A DNA stretch of 52,576 nt. Origin: Rickettsia typhi (lineage in GTDB: Bacteria; Pseudomonadota; Alphaproteobacteria; Rickettsiales; Rickettsiaceae). Each line of letters opens with the position of its first letter. Positions within the stretch are counted from its first letter, which is position 1. Both the position numbers and the translations under genes were made by a program. Where the stretch lies: positions 1 to 52,576 of the forward strand of contig CAMDSB010000005.1 of NCBI GenBank assembly GCA_945907105.1. Direction: 5' to 3'. This document shows positions 1 through 7,417 of this stretch, in pieces. The notes beneath the pieces are model-generated. The model was not told the DNA's origin and did no database searches. It was given only the letters and a program-made list of their open reading frames with translations.

Positions 1-188
1 CTCGTAAACTGATTGAAAATAAAGAAGTACCAAATTTACAGGATTTCTATTATCAAATTGCCGAATTAGGAGGGTATAAAAATAAAACAAACAAACATCC
101 ACCCGGCATTCTTACCATTTATAGAGGGATACAAAAATTACAGAATATAACTGATATGTATAAAGCTATGGTGTCAATTAAAACTTAA
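1..188 (+). CDS. IS4-family transposase, C-terminal end (partial)
   Basis: The reading frame is open from base 3 to a TAA at 186-188 and gives about 61 residues before the stop. It contains a GGY, then HPPGILTIYRG, then a KLQNITDMY segment. This matches the way Tn5/IS4-type transposases end (GGY...PPG...lWRGl..L.di..m). The catalytic DDE residues lie upstream of the window, so activity cannot be judged. It belongs with the other transposon debris within the first 1.6 kb. Confidence 0.75.
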   Translation, partial: RKLIENKEVPNLQDFYYQIAELGGYKNKTNKHPPGILTIYRGIQKLQNITDMYKAMVSIKT

Positions 189-307
189 GGTTAATTGAAA
201 GGGTATACCCTAAATAGGCATAGATTAAAAGTAATTAAATAATAATTGACATATTAAAAAGCATTAACTATAATATTTTTATTCACTAACATTATTTAGT
301 TATTATT

Positions 308-1231
308 ATGCACATAAGAGAATTACTAACCCATGATCAATTAAATAATTTTGATGAATCTATTGCATCAGAATTAATTCAAAAGATTGAAACGGGTAAT
401 ATCCATGATCTATCTTGCTTTTCACTGGGAAGAATAAGAGCTGAGACTTTAGTACTAATAGCAACTGCTCTTGCTAAGTGTACCAATCTCCATACTGTTA
501 ATATGGGTTGCAACAATCTAGGACAATATGGGCCAGCAATAGCGGAAAATCTTGCTATGTGTACCAATCTCCATACTGTTAATATGAGCGGCTGCAACCT
601 AAGAGAACATGGGCCAGCAATAGCGGAAAATCTTGCTATGTGTACCAATCTCCATACTGTTTATATGGATCACAACTACCTAGGACAATATGGGCCAGAA
701 ACAGCAAATAATCTTGCTAAGTGTCTCAAGCTCCATACTGTTAATATGAGTGGCAACAACCTAGAAAGGTATGGGCCAGAAACAGCAAATAATCTTAATC
801 CGAGTCTCCATAATGTTAATATGAGTGGCAACAACCTAGGATGGTATGGGATACCAATAGCGAAGATTCTTGCTAAATATCTCAAGCTCGAAATTGTTGA
901 TATGAGCGCCAACAACCTAAGAAAACATGGGCCAGAAACAATAGAGAATTTTGCTCTTGCTCCGAGTCTCCATACTGTTTATATACATTTCAACAACCTA
1001 GAAGGTGAGCCAAAAACAGTGGAGAAGCTTGCTATGTGTCTCAATCTTCATAGGGTAAGTATTGAAGACGTGCACAGAGGGCCCATGTTGGAAATAACTA
1101 GAAATAAAAATGCTCAAATGCATAAATCTTTTAAAGAAGCTATGGATGATACTTTTAAACATACTCCTCCAGCGTTATTAGGCCTAATTGAAGACTATGC
1201 TGATTGCTCTATAGAATTTATAGCATACTGA
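308..1231 (+). CDS. Leucine-rich-repeat protein (ribonuclease-inhibitor type), putative effector
   Basis: The product has 307 residues, no signal peptide and no membrane segment. About seven or eight repeats of 27 residues fill roughly residues 50-260; the pattern is LHTVNMSGNNLxxYGPxxAxNLAxC, the asparagine-ladder consensus of RNI-like LRRs. LRRs form a curved protein-binding surface, and in intracellular bacteria such proteins are often secreted into the host; secretion here is inference. Repeats 2 and 3 are very similar at DNA level: a 51-bp block at 530-580 recurs identically at 611-661, one 81-bp period later, so the array has recently grown by duplication. The last 30 residues (APPALLGLIEDYA-like) leave the repeat pattern and may be a separate capping or targeting segment. 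It sits between transposase remnants, which fits an accessory gene. Confidence 0.8.
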   Translation: MHIRELLTHDQLNNFDESIASELIQKIETGNIHDLSCFSLGRIRAETLVLIATALAKCTNLHTVNMGCNNLGQYGPAIAENLAMCTNLHTVNMSGCNLREHGPAIAENLAMCTNLHTVYMDHNYLGQYGPETANNLAKCLKLHTVNMSGNNLERYGPETANNLNPSLHNVNMSGNNLGWYGIPIAKILAKYLKLEIVDMSANNLRKHGPETIENFALAPSLHTVYIHFNNLEGEPKTVEKLAMCLNLHRVSIEDVHRGPMLEITRNKNAQMHKSFKEAMDDTFKHTPPALLGLIEDYADCSIEFIAY

Positions 1232-1247
1232 GGCACCGTCAAGTTAA
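1232..1247. repeat. Solo IS-end-like sequence, copy 1
   Basis: The 16 bases ggcaccgtcaagttaa start just after the LRR stop codon and recur with one mismatch at 21745-21760. The GGCA start and the placement next to transposon debris suggest the terminal repeat of a lost insertion sequence, but no partner end is visible here. Confidence 0.35.
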
Positions 1248-1270
1248 AATTAAGCGAGGAAGGCTGGCTT

Positions 1271-1310
1271 TGATACTGTCTTAACCGTCAAGAACAAAGC
1301 CATTCTAACT
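1271..1310 (-). mobile_element. 3' end remnant of an IS110-type element
   Basis: Bases 1271-1292 are identical to 52429-52450, which spans the stop codon and 3' flank of the IS110-type transposase at the right edge. Read on the minus strand, the codons just before the shared TAA give FVLDG, against LVLDG in the other copy. The fragment stops at 1310, exactly where the 72-bp inverted-repeat element begins, so that element probably inserted into or rearranged the IS110 copy. Confidence 0.55.
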
Positions 1311-1382
1311 GGCTCTGTTGCATAAACCCATATTTTGGGGAAAGGGGCAATATGTCAAAAACTCGACTCATGCAACAGAGCC
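1311..1382. mobile_element. 72-bp MITE-like element with perfect 13-bp terminal inverted repeats
   Basis: The left end ggctctgttgcat (1311-1323) is the exact reverse complement of the right end atgcaacagagcc (1370-1382). Only 46 bp lie between, far too little for a transposase, so this is a non-autonomous or deletion derivative. GGCTCTGTTGCA-type ends are typical of several bacterial IS groups (IS5, IS982 and IS6 relatives). No clear target-site duplication is visible. Its right end abuts the broken mepB reading frame. Confidence 0.6.
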
Positions 1383-1634
1383 CCCCTTACTAACTCGTTT
1401 CCATAATGTTACAAATTGACCAATTTTTGTAGGGGTGATTTTAGCTACCCGAAATTTTACACTCATTGAATTTAACTTAAAAGAACAGGCAGCATATTCG
1501 AGGCTTTCTGTTTCCAACATTAGATCTGAACATTCAAATTGGCATGGGTCATATATAAGCTTCTTAATTACTTCAAAATCGGTATAAATTGCATTAGCTA
1601 ATATGCCTTTATTATTGAGCTTTTGATCAATCAT
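1383..1634 (-). pseudogene. Truncated mepB-like gene
   Basis: From an ATG at 1634 the minus strand encodes an MIDQKL start followed by a segment ending in FRVAKITPTKIGQFVTLWKR, the signature block of the MepB family (PF08877-type; a small cytoplasmic protein first described next to the staphylococcal MepA efflux pump). After that block the frame enters the inverted-repeat element at 1382 and stops at 1368. Family members carry roughly another 60 residues here, including the conserved aromatic/proline C-terminal motif, and these are missing. The gene therefore looks inactivated by the insertion. An upstream in-frame ATG at 1673 would add 13 residues without homology, so 1634 is preferred. Confidence 0.65.
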
Positions 1635-1855
1635 AGTCGTTTCGTTATTGAAAAGAATTATACAGAGATGCAAAATTAATGTACGTTATTATATATTTTT
1701 TGTAAAGTACCATCGCTTATATTGACTAATAACCTTTCCTAGCTCTAAAAAGGGTCTAAAGCTCTGAGCGTAGCAGCAAGAGTTCATAGAAAAATAGCAA
1801 ATTATCATAATTTAACCTAAGATTAAAGATATTAGCGATATTAAACTTCGATCAA

Positions 1856-1883
1856 TTGATTTTTTTTGTTTAGTGCCTATATA
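1856..1883 (+). promoter_or_regulatory. Probable clpB promoter
   Basis: TTGATT at 1856-1861 and TATATA at 1878-1883 are separated by 16 bases and lie 35 bases upstream of the clpB ATG. The -10 reads CCTATATAA in context, which also resembles alphaproteobacterial heat-shock (RpoH) -10 elements. No good Shine-Dalgarno sequence precedes the ATG. Confidence 0.4.
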
Positions 1884-1918
1884 ACAAAGGTAAGCAAAAT
1901 TTATACGGTTATACCATT

Positions 1919-4486
1919 ATGAATATCGAAAAATTTACCTCTGCAGCAAGGTCTGTGATCTCTAATGCCCAGATGCTAGCGGCCAAAAATAATCACCAAC
2001 AGCTTTTGCCAATCCATTTTCTTGTTATTCTTGCTGCCGAAGACCAAGATGTAATTAGAAACCTTCTTACTTCGTTAGGGACAAGCGCTAATCTTATTTT
2101 AACAAGAGCCGAAGAGGAGCTAGCGCGCGTGCCAAGTGTAGAAATAAGCGGTGGTGGAGGGCAGGTAAGTATTTCTTCGGATTCCCTTAAGCTACTTGAA
2201 AAATCTTTGGCACTTGCCACAACAAATAAAGATAGTTTTGTTACAATAGAGAGATTTTTTGAAGCACTAACATATGATAAAAACATTGTTGGTAAAATTC
2301 TGGCAGAGTTCGGTATTGATTCAAAGAAAACTACAGCAGCAATTTTAGCCATGCGCAAGGGAAGGACAGCCGATAGTGAATCAGCTGAGGAGAGTTATGA
2401 TGCTTTGCTAAAATATGGACGTGATGTAACAAAGCTTGCGATGGAAGGAAAAATTGATCCCATAATAGGTCGGGATGAAGAGATAAGACGAGCAATTCAG
2501 GTCCTTTCTCGTCGTTCAAAGAATAATCCTGTTTTAATTGGTGAGCCTGGTGTTGGTAAAACTGCAATTATCGAAGGTTTAGCTCAGAGGATATACCATA
2601 AAGATGTACCAGAATCGCTAGTGAATTGTAAAATTTTTGAACTAGATATGGGGGCGCTAATTGCCGGAGCAAAATTCCGAGGAGAATTTGAGGAACGCTT
2701 AAAAGCAGTGCTGAAGGAAATAAAAGAAGCTAGTGGCGAGATTATATTATTTATTGATGAATTACACCTCCTTGTAGGTACCGGGAAAACTGATGGGGCT
2801 ATGGATGCATCGAATCTACTAAAACCAATGCTTGCTAGAGGAGAATTACATTGTATTGGCGCAACCACACTGGATGAGTATCGAAGATATATCGAAAAAG
2901 ATACCGCGCTGGCAAGGCGTTTTCAGGCGATATATGTTGCAGAACCAAGTGTTGTTGATACAATTTCAATTATGCGAGGAATAAAAGATCGATACGAGTT
3001 ACATCATGGGGTGACCATTTCAGATGGTGCTATAGTCGCCGCGGCTACTTTGTCAAATAGATATATAACTGATCGCTTTTTACCTGATAAAGCAATTGAT
3101 TTGCTTGATGAAGCTGCAAGTCGTTTAAAAATAGAGGCGTCTAGTAAACCGGAAGAATTAGATGAGCTCGATCGCAAAATTATTCAAATAAAGATTGAGT
3201 TATCAGCCTTGAAGAAAGAAAAGGATGATAATTCAAAAAAGAAAGTTACTAAATTAACTTCAGAACTCGCAGAGCTTGAGGCTAAATCAATGGATTTAAG
3301 CTCAAAATGGTTAGCTGAAAAGAACAAAATGCTATCTGCGCAAAAATTGAAAGAAGATCTTGAAAACGCTAAAATAGAGCTTGAAAAGTCAGAAAGGAGG
3401 GGGGACCTTACCAGGGCCAGCGAGCTGAAATATGGGGTGATTCCAGAAATAATAGCCAAGTTAAAATCCGCTGGAGAACCAACTGATAATAAGCTCTTGA
3501 AAGAAAGAGTGACAGACGAAGATATAGCAAGCCTTGTTTCTAAAATTACCGGAATCCCTATCGAGAGCATGCTTTCAAGTGAGCGAGATAAACTTCTTAC
3601 GATGGAGAAAAACTTACAGGCCACAGTAATCGGTCAAGATGATGCCATAGAAGCTGTAAGTGATGCTATCCGTAGGTCTCGTGCTGGTATTGCGGATCAA
3701 CACCGGCCACTAGGTTCATTTTTGTTTCTTGGCCCAACGGGTGTTGGTAAAACTGAACTTACTAAGGCTCTTGCTCAGTTCTTATTTAGTGATCGTAGTG
3801 CAGTGCTTAGATTCGATATGTCAGAATATATGGAGAAACATGCAGTAGCAAGGTTGATTGGCGCCCCTCCTGGATATGTTGGATATGAACAAGGAGGTGC
3901 TTTAACTGAGGCAGTTCGTAGACGCCCATATCAAATCGTATTATTTGATGAAATTGAAAAAGCTCACCCTGATATTTTTAATGTGATGTTACAAATATTA
4001 GATGAGGGACGCTTAACTGATAGCCAAGGCCATGTAGTAGATTTTAAAAATACAATAATAGTTCTCACCTCAAACCTTGGTTCAGAAGTGCTTGTTAATC
4101 AAGCTGATGGTGAAGATACAGCTTTGGTCCGCGATCAAGTAATGGAGTATGTTCAAGCTGCTTTTAGACCAGAGTTTTTGAATCGCCTTGATGAAATAAT
4201 ATTATTTCATCGCTTGAATAGGTCGCATATGAACGAGATAGTAAAAATTCAACTTAATGATTTAAAAAATATTTTAGCTACTCAAGCAATTAATCTGGAA
4301 TATGATGAAAGTGCAGTAAATTATCTTGGCGATAAGGGGTATGATCCAGCGTTTGGTGCTAGGCCACTAAAAAGAATTATTCAAAAAGAAGTGCAAAATA
4401 GTTTGGCGAAAAAAATATTATCTGGGTCATATATTAGCGGCGATAAAATTAAGCTTTCTTGCGTTGATGGTAAGCTTGATATTTAA
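1919..4486 (+). CDS. clpB: ATP-dependent disaggregase ClpB (Hsp104 family)
   Basis: ClpB is a cytoplasmic hexameric AAA+ unfoldase that rescues aggregated proteins together with DnaK/DnaJ/GrpE. At 855 residues it has the normal family length. The order is intact: Clp N-domain (about 1-145), AAA-1 with Walker A GEPGVGKT at 208-215 and Walker B FIDE near 281, a coiled-coil middle domain (about 400-525) that separates ClpB from ClpA and ClpC, and AAA-2 with GPTGVGKT at 605-612 and an LFDEIEKAH Walker B. The C-terminus lacks a ClpP-docking loop (IGF/L), as expected. It is monocistronic here, with a heat-shock-like promoter upstream. Nothing looks damaged. Confidence 0.97.
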   Translation: MNIEKFTSAARSVISNAQMLAAKNNHQQLLPIHFLVILAAEDQDVIRNLLTSLGTSANLILTRAEEELARVPSVEISGGGGQVSISSDSLKLLEKSLALATTNKDSFVTIERFFEALTYDKNIVGKILAEFGIDSKKTTAAILAMRKGRTADSESAEESYDALLKYGRDVTKLAMEGKIDPIIGRDEEIRRAIQVLSRRSKNNPVLIGEPGVGKTAIIEGLAQRIYHKDVPESLVNCKIFELDMGALIAGAKFRGEFEERLKAVLKEIKEASGEIILFIDELHLLVGTGKTDGAMDASNLLKPMLARGELHCIGATTLDEYRRYIEKDTALARRFQAIYVAEPSVVDTISIMRGIKDRYELHHGVTISDGAIVAAATLSNRYITDRFLPDKAIDLLDEAASRLKIEASSKPEELDELDRKIIQIKIELSALKKEKDDNSKKKVTKLTSELAELEAKSMDLSSKWLAEKNKMLSAQKLKEDLENAKIELEKSERRGDLTRASELKYGVIPEIIAKLKSAGEPTDNKLLKERVTDEDIASLVSKITGIPIESMLSSERDKLLTMEKNLQATVIGQDDAIEAVSDAIRRSRAGIADQHRPLGSFLFLGPTGVGKTELTKALAQFLFSDRSAVLRFDMSEYMEKHAVARLIGAPPGYVGYEQGGALTEAVRRRPYQIVLFDEIEKAHPDIFNVMLQILDEGRLTDSQGHVVDFKNTIIVLTSNLGSEVLVNQADGEDTALVRDQVMEYVQAAFRPEFLNRLDEIILFHRLNRSHMNEIVKIQLNDLKNILATQAINLEYDESAVNYLGDKGYDPAFGARPLKRIIQKEVQNSLAKKILSGSYISGDKIKLSCVDGKLDI

Positions 4487-4599
4487 AAATGAGACTATAT
4501 AAAAGTAGTTGAATGATTCATACAATATAGGTAGTTTGATCGGTGAGAGAGGTGTGTTGGGAGCGGGGGCAATATGTTGTTCTGGCGATGCTCCAAAAT

Positions 4600-4623
4600 A
4601 ACTGCTCGCCGAGGAGTTTTTAT
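4600..4623 (+). terminator. Weak possible terminator after clpB
   Basis: An imperfect stem (actgctc / gaggagt with one G-G mismatch) is followed by TTTTTA. It lies about 110 bases after the clpB stop and just before the end of the convergent nlpD-like gene. The loop is tight and the stem short, so confidence is low. Confidence 0.25.
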
Positions 4624-4630
4624 AGCAGAC

Positions 4631-5560
4631 TTAGTAGGTTATAAATTTTGCAGGATCTTTTGCTACTTTCCCTTCTCGGATACCGAAATTAAGCTGGGGC
4701 TCGGTTACTTTACCAGTACTACCAACATACCCAACGACATCTCCTTGTTTTACACTGGCTCCTTTAGTGAGGATTATGTCTTCTAGATGGGCATAAGAGG
4801 TAACAAGATTTTTACCATCAAGTTTAATAATTACTAAATTACCAAAAGTGGCGTCGTAATCGGCATATATTACTTTACCTGCCGCTGTAGACAACACTTT
4901 AGTACCAGGCTTTGCACTTATGCTGATTCCCTTGCTTGTCCCAAACGGAGTTTTGTCGCCAAATTTTGTAATCACTTTACCCTTTACTGGAGTAATATAT
5001 TCGTGATGAACTGCTTGCTCTTGAAGCTTTACTTCCGGTTTTTCAATTTTAGCTTCTTCTACTTGTATCAATGGTTCAGTAGATCCAGTAACAGGAGGTG
5101 CTAAGTTTTTTTCTGTAGTTTGTTTGATTTTAAGGATTTGAAACTCGTCAAGATAATAAGGTGGAGCTAGGTCATTTAATAATGCAATCTCTAGGACTTT
5201 TTGTCCATATTTTTGAGCGATATCTTCAATTGTTTCGCCCACTTGTACTTCATGGTAAATGATTTTATGCTTTGATTCTGGTTTGGTTTGAGCTGGAATA
5301 ATATATTGCTCACCATCGACAGTATTATCAACGGTATTATCAAAAGTAGTACCATCCTGATCAATTATTTCAGTCGACTTTACTTCAAATGAACCAGTAG
5401 AAACAACCTCTCCTTCATCAACAAGTGTTGGATTGGTGGTCTTGCTGGAGGATTTCTGCTTCGCACCTGGGTGATTAAACTCTATAGGTGCTGACTGCTT
5501 CGACACGGCGCATGCAGATAATATAAATGATAAAAGAATCAAAAGGCCTTGTTTTTTCAT
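4631..5560 (-). CDS. nlpD: NlpD-like lipoprotein: LysM plus degenerate M23 (LytM) domain
   Basis: The 309-residue product starts with a lipoprotein signal (LLILLSFILSAC, Cys17 lipidated). A low-complexity linker follows, then a LysM peptidoglycan-binding domain (about 95-150, HEVQVGETIEDIAQKYG) and a LytM/M23 domain (about 195-309). The zinc site is broken: the usual HxGxD is SKGISIS and the usual HxHF is QLNFG; only the SYAHL histidine remains. It therefore should not cut peptidoglycan itself. In the NlpD/EnvC family such inactive LytM domains activate N-acetylmuramyl amidases during cell separation. It converges with clpB, and the start ATG follows the divergent rpiB promoter region. The family assignment is firm; the activator role is inferred. 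Confidence 0.85.
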   Translation of the reverse strand: MKKQGLLILLSFILSACAVSKQSAPIEFNHPGAKQKSSSKTTNPTLVDEGEVVSTGSFEVKSTEIIDQDGTTFDNTVDNTVDGEQYIIPAQTKPESKHKIIYHEVQVGETIEDIAQKYGQKVLEIALLNDLAPPYYLDEFQILKIKQTTEKNLAPPVTGSTEPLIQVEEAKIEKPEVKLQEQAVHHEYITPVKGKVITKFGDKTPFGTSKGISISAKPGTKVLSTAAGKVIYADYDATFGNLVIIKLDGKNLVTSYAHLEDIILTKGASVKQGDVVGYVGSTGKVTEPQLNFGIREGKVAKDPAKFITY

Positions 5561-5656
5561 TTTGCCAATGTGTGTAATTACAGATTTGTTTTGCTAATTA
5601 AATAAAGGTCATTATATATTAATATCTATTAGTTTGTATATCAAATAAGGTGTTTA

Positions 5657-6091
5657 ATGAAAAATTATGATTTAGCCATTGCAAGTGACCATGCTGGCGT
5701 TAAATTGAAAGGTAAAATTATTCAATATCTTCAAAAAAAAGGTATGAAAGTACTTAACCTAGGCACAGATACTGAGGAGAGAGTTGATTATCCTGATTTT
5801 ACTTATAAAATGGTAGAAGAAGTTATTGAACAAACAGTGCTTCAAGGTATTTTGATCTGTGGAACTGGTATAGGTATGTCTATAGCGGCAAACCGAAGCT
5901 CTGATATTCGGGCTGCTCTATGTACAAGCGAGTTTATGGCAGAGCGCGCTAGATCTCATAATGATGCCAATATACTAGTGCTGGGTAGTAAATTAGTCGA
6001 TGATGATATTTCCATTAAAATCGTCGAGAAATTTCTACAAACTGAATTTGAAGGTGGTAGGCACGCGAGGCGCATAGCTAAGATTAAGTAG
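5657..6091 (+). CDS. rpiB: Ribose-5-phosphate isomerase B
   Basis: RpiB (LacA/RpiB family) interconverts ribose 5-phosphate and ribulose 5-phosphate in the non-oxidative pentose phosphate pathway. The 144 residues are normal length and carry the family signatures: IASDHAGVKLKGKI near the start, the VDYPDF motif, and LICGTGIGMSIAANR with the catalytic cysteine. It stands alone on the plus strand, divergent from the nlpD-like gene. No defect is visible. Confidence 0.93.
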   Translation: MKNYDLAIASDHAGVKLKGKIIQYLQKKGMKVLNLGTDTEERVDYPDFTYKMVEEVIEQTVLQGILICGTGIGMSIAANRSSDIRAALCTSEFMAERARSHNDANILVLGSKLVDDDISIKIVEKFLQTEFEGGRHARRIAKIK

Positions 6092-6222
6092 TGATGTTCA
6101 AGTGCCAAAATACAGTACAAAAACTTTATCTAGGACTATGCTTCTGATATTTGGTACTTAAAATATTTATTTTAGCGAGGTTTTGATATTATTCCGTTTT
6201 GAAGGAGTAATTTTACTTTCTT

Positions 6223-6299
6223 TGGTAGCGAGGGAGGGACTTGAACCCCCGACACCCGGATTATGATTCCGATGCTCTAACCAGCTGAGCTACCCCGCC
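6223..6299 (-). tRNA. tRNA-Met (CAT), elongator type
   Basis: The minus strand folds into a complete 77-nt cloverleaf with encoded CCA (TGG at 6223-6225). The acceptor stem is GGCGGGG with CCTCGCT (two G-U pairs), the anticodon loop is ATCATAA giving CAT, and the T arm is GGGGG-TTCAAGT-CCCTC. The anticodon stem lacks the three consecutive G-C pairs of initiator tRNA, so it is the elongator. A lysidine-modified tRNA-Ile2 is the alternative for a CAT anticodon, but the sequence matches alphaproteobacterial elongator Met better. Confidence 0.92.
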
Positions 6300-6338
6300 A
6301 AGAAATCTAATTTATAATCACTATAATAAAAATTCATT

Positions 6339-6371
6339 ATAAAAACTGCCCAAAAAAACACTTGGGCAGTT
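6339..6371 (-). terminator. Terminator of the rplM-rpsI operon
   Basis: On the minus strand AACTGCCC and GGGCAGTT form a perfect 8-bp stem around a 12-base loop, followed by TTTTTA. It sits 8 bases after the rpsI stop and separates the operon from tRNA-Met. Confidence 0.8.
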
Positions 6372-6378
6372 AAATATA

Positions 6379-6861
6379 TTAACGTTTGGAGAACTGAGTA
6401 CTCTTACGTGCTTTACGTTTTCCATATTTCTTGCGCTCAACAACTCTTGCATCTCTTGTCAAGAAGCCGCCTTTACGTAAGATTGGATGAAAATCTTCAG
6501 AGATACAATCAAGCGCTCTGGCTATACCATGAATTATAGCGCCTGCTTGGCCTGTCGTTCCGCCACCTTTAGTAGTGCACATAACATCAAATTGTCCGGT
6601 AGTATTTGTGTCTACAAAAGGTTGCATAATTGATGTTCTATATGTTTCGCGTGGGAAATATATAGAAAAATCTTTGTTATTTACTATAATTCTACCTTTT
6701 CCAGGTCTAACCCAAACTCTTGCTACTGAGTTTTTCCTTCTGCCCGTTCCATAACCACCGCCGTCAGCTGTAGCTTTTTTGGACTTGCATTGAGCAACTT
6801 GAGGTGCTGCAACTTTAGTTACGACAGAACTTTTTTTAATTTCTAGTGTTGGTACTTCCAT
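6379..6861 (-). CDS. rpsI: 30S ribosomal protein S9
   Basis: S9 binds 16S rRNA in the small-subunit head, and its C-terminal tail reaches the P-site tRNA. The 160-residue product has a short N-terminal extension, then YGTGRRKNSVARVWV, GGGTTGQAGAIIHGIARAL and the basic end RKKYGKRKARKSTQFSKR with the conserved terminal SKR. It follows rplM with a 5-base gap, the usual S9-L13 operon. Confidence 0.97.
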   Translation of the reverse strand: MEVPTLEIKKSSVVTKVAAPQVAQCKSKKATADGGGYGTGRRKNSVARVWVRPGKGRIIVNNKDFSIYFPRETYRTSIMQPFVDTNTTGQFDVMCTTKGGGTTGQAGAIIHGIARALDCISEDFHPILRKGGFLTRDARVVERKKYGKRKARKSTQFSKR

Positions 6862-6866
6862 TACAA

Positions 6867-7334
6867 TTACTTCGTGTTTTTAGAATTTTTACTAACGAGA
6901 TCAAAAGCTTCTGGCTTTTGAGCTGCGTGTGGATGGTCTGCTTCAGCGTATACATGGAGGTTACTTAATTGTACATCGCCCATTTTGTTTCTGCTGATCA
7001 TCCGCTTGATAGCCATCTTGACCACTCGTTCTGGATATTTACCACTAAGGATTTTTCCAGCCGTGGTTTCTTTTATACCACCTGGAAAGCCCGTATGGCG
7101 ATAATAAAACTTACCGTTTTTGGGATCAGATTTTTTCCCTGAAAGATATACATACTTTGCATTAACAATTATTACATAATCACCACAATCCATGTGCGGA
7201 GTAAAAGTAGGCTTGTGCTTTCCGCGTAGCAATACGGCAGTTTGACTGGCTAAGCGCCCAAGTACAAGATCTTTAGCATCAATAACCCACCATTTTTTTT
7301 CGATGTCTGATGGTTTTGCTGAATAAGTTTTCAC
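6867..7334 (-). CDS. rplM: 50S ribosomal protein L13
   Basis: L13 is an early-assembly protein of the large subunit. The 155 residues begin with the typical [19 protein letters not shown] block and carry LGRLAS, the [19 protein letters not shown] core and the MLPRN-type segment here read as MISRNKMGD. It is the first gene of the rplM-rpsI operon and ends in the stem-loop after rpsI. Confidence 0.97.
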   Translation of the reverse strand: MKTYSAKPSDIEKKWWVIDAKDLVLGRLASQTAVLLRGKHKPTFTPHMDCGDYVIIVNAKYVYLSGKKSDPKNGKFYYRHTGFPGGIKETTAGKILSGKYPERVVKMAIKRMISRNKMGDVQLSNLHVYAEADHPHAAQKPEAFDLVSKNSKNTK

Positions 7335-7417
7335 AGTATTGTCTTCATTAATTTGATATTTTGCAGCTAAAAATAGCAGTTACATGAGCGCATTGTCAAG
7401 GATAATTTTAAAAAAGA

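Noticed and set aside
490..1060. Regular direct repeats that could suggest a CRISPR array
   Set aside because: The repeats are in frame, 81 bp long with no unique spacers, and code for LRR units. No cas genes are present.
4574..4786. Plus-strand open frame of 70 codons
   Set aside because: It mostly lies antisense to the clear NlpD-like gene, with no ribosome-binding site and no family resemblance.
6101..6158. Imperfect palindrome after rpiB
   Set aside because: The arms pair at only about 11 of 15 positions and no T run follows, so a terminator is not supported.
6223..6299. Initiator tRNA-fMet
   Set aside because: The anticodon stem lacks the three G-C pairs of initiators, so elongator Met is preferred.
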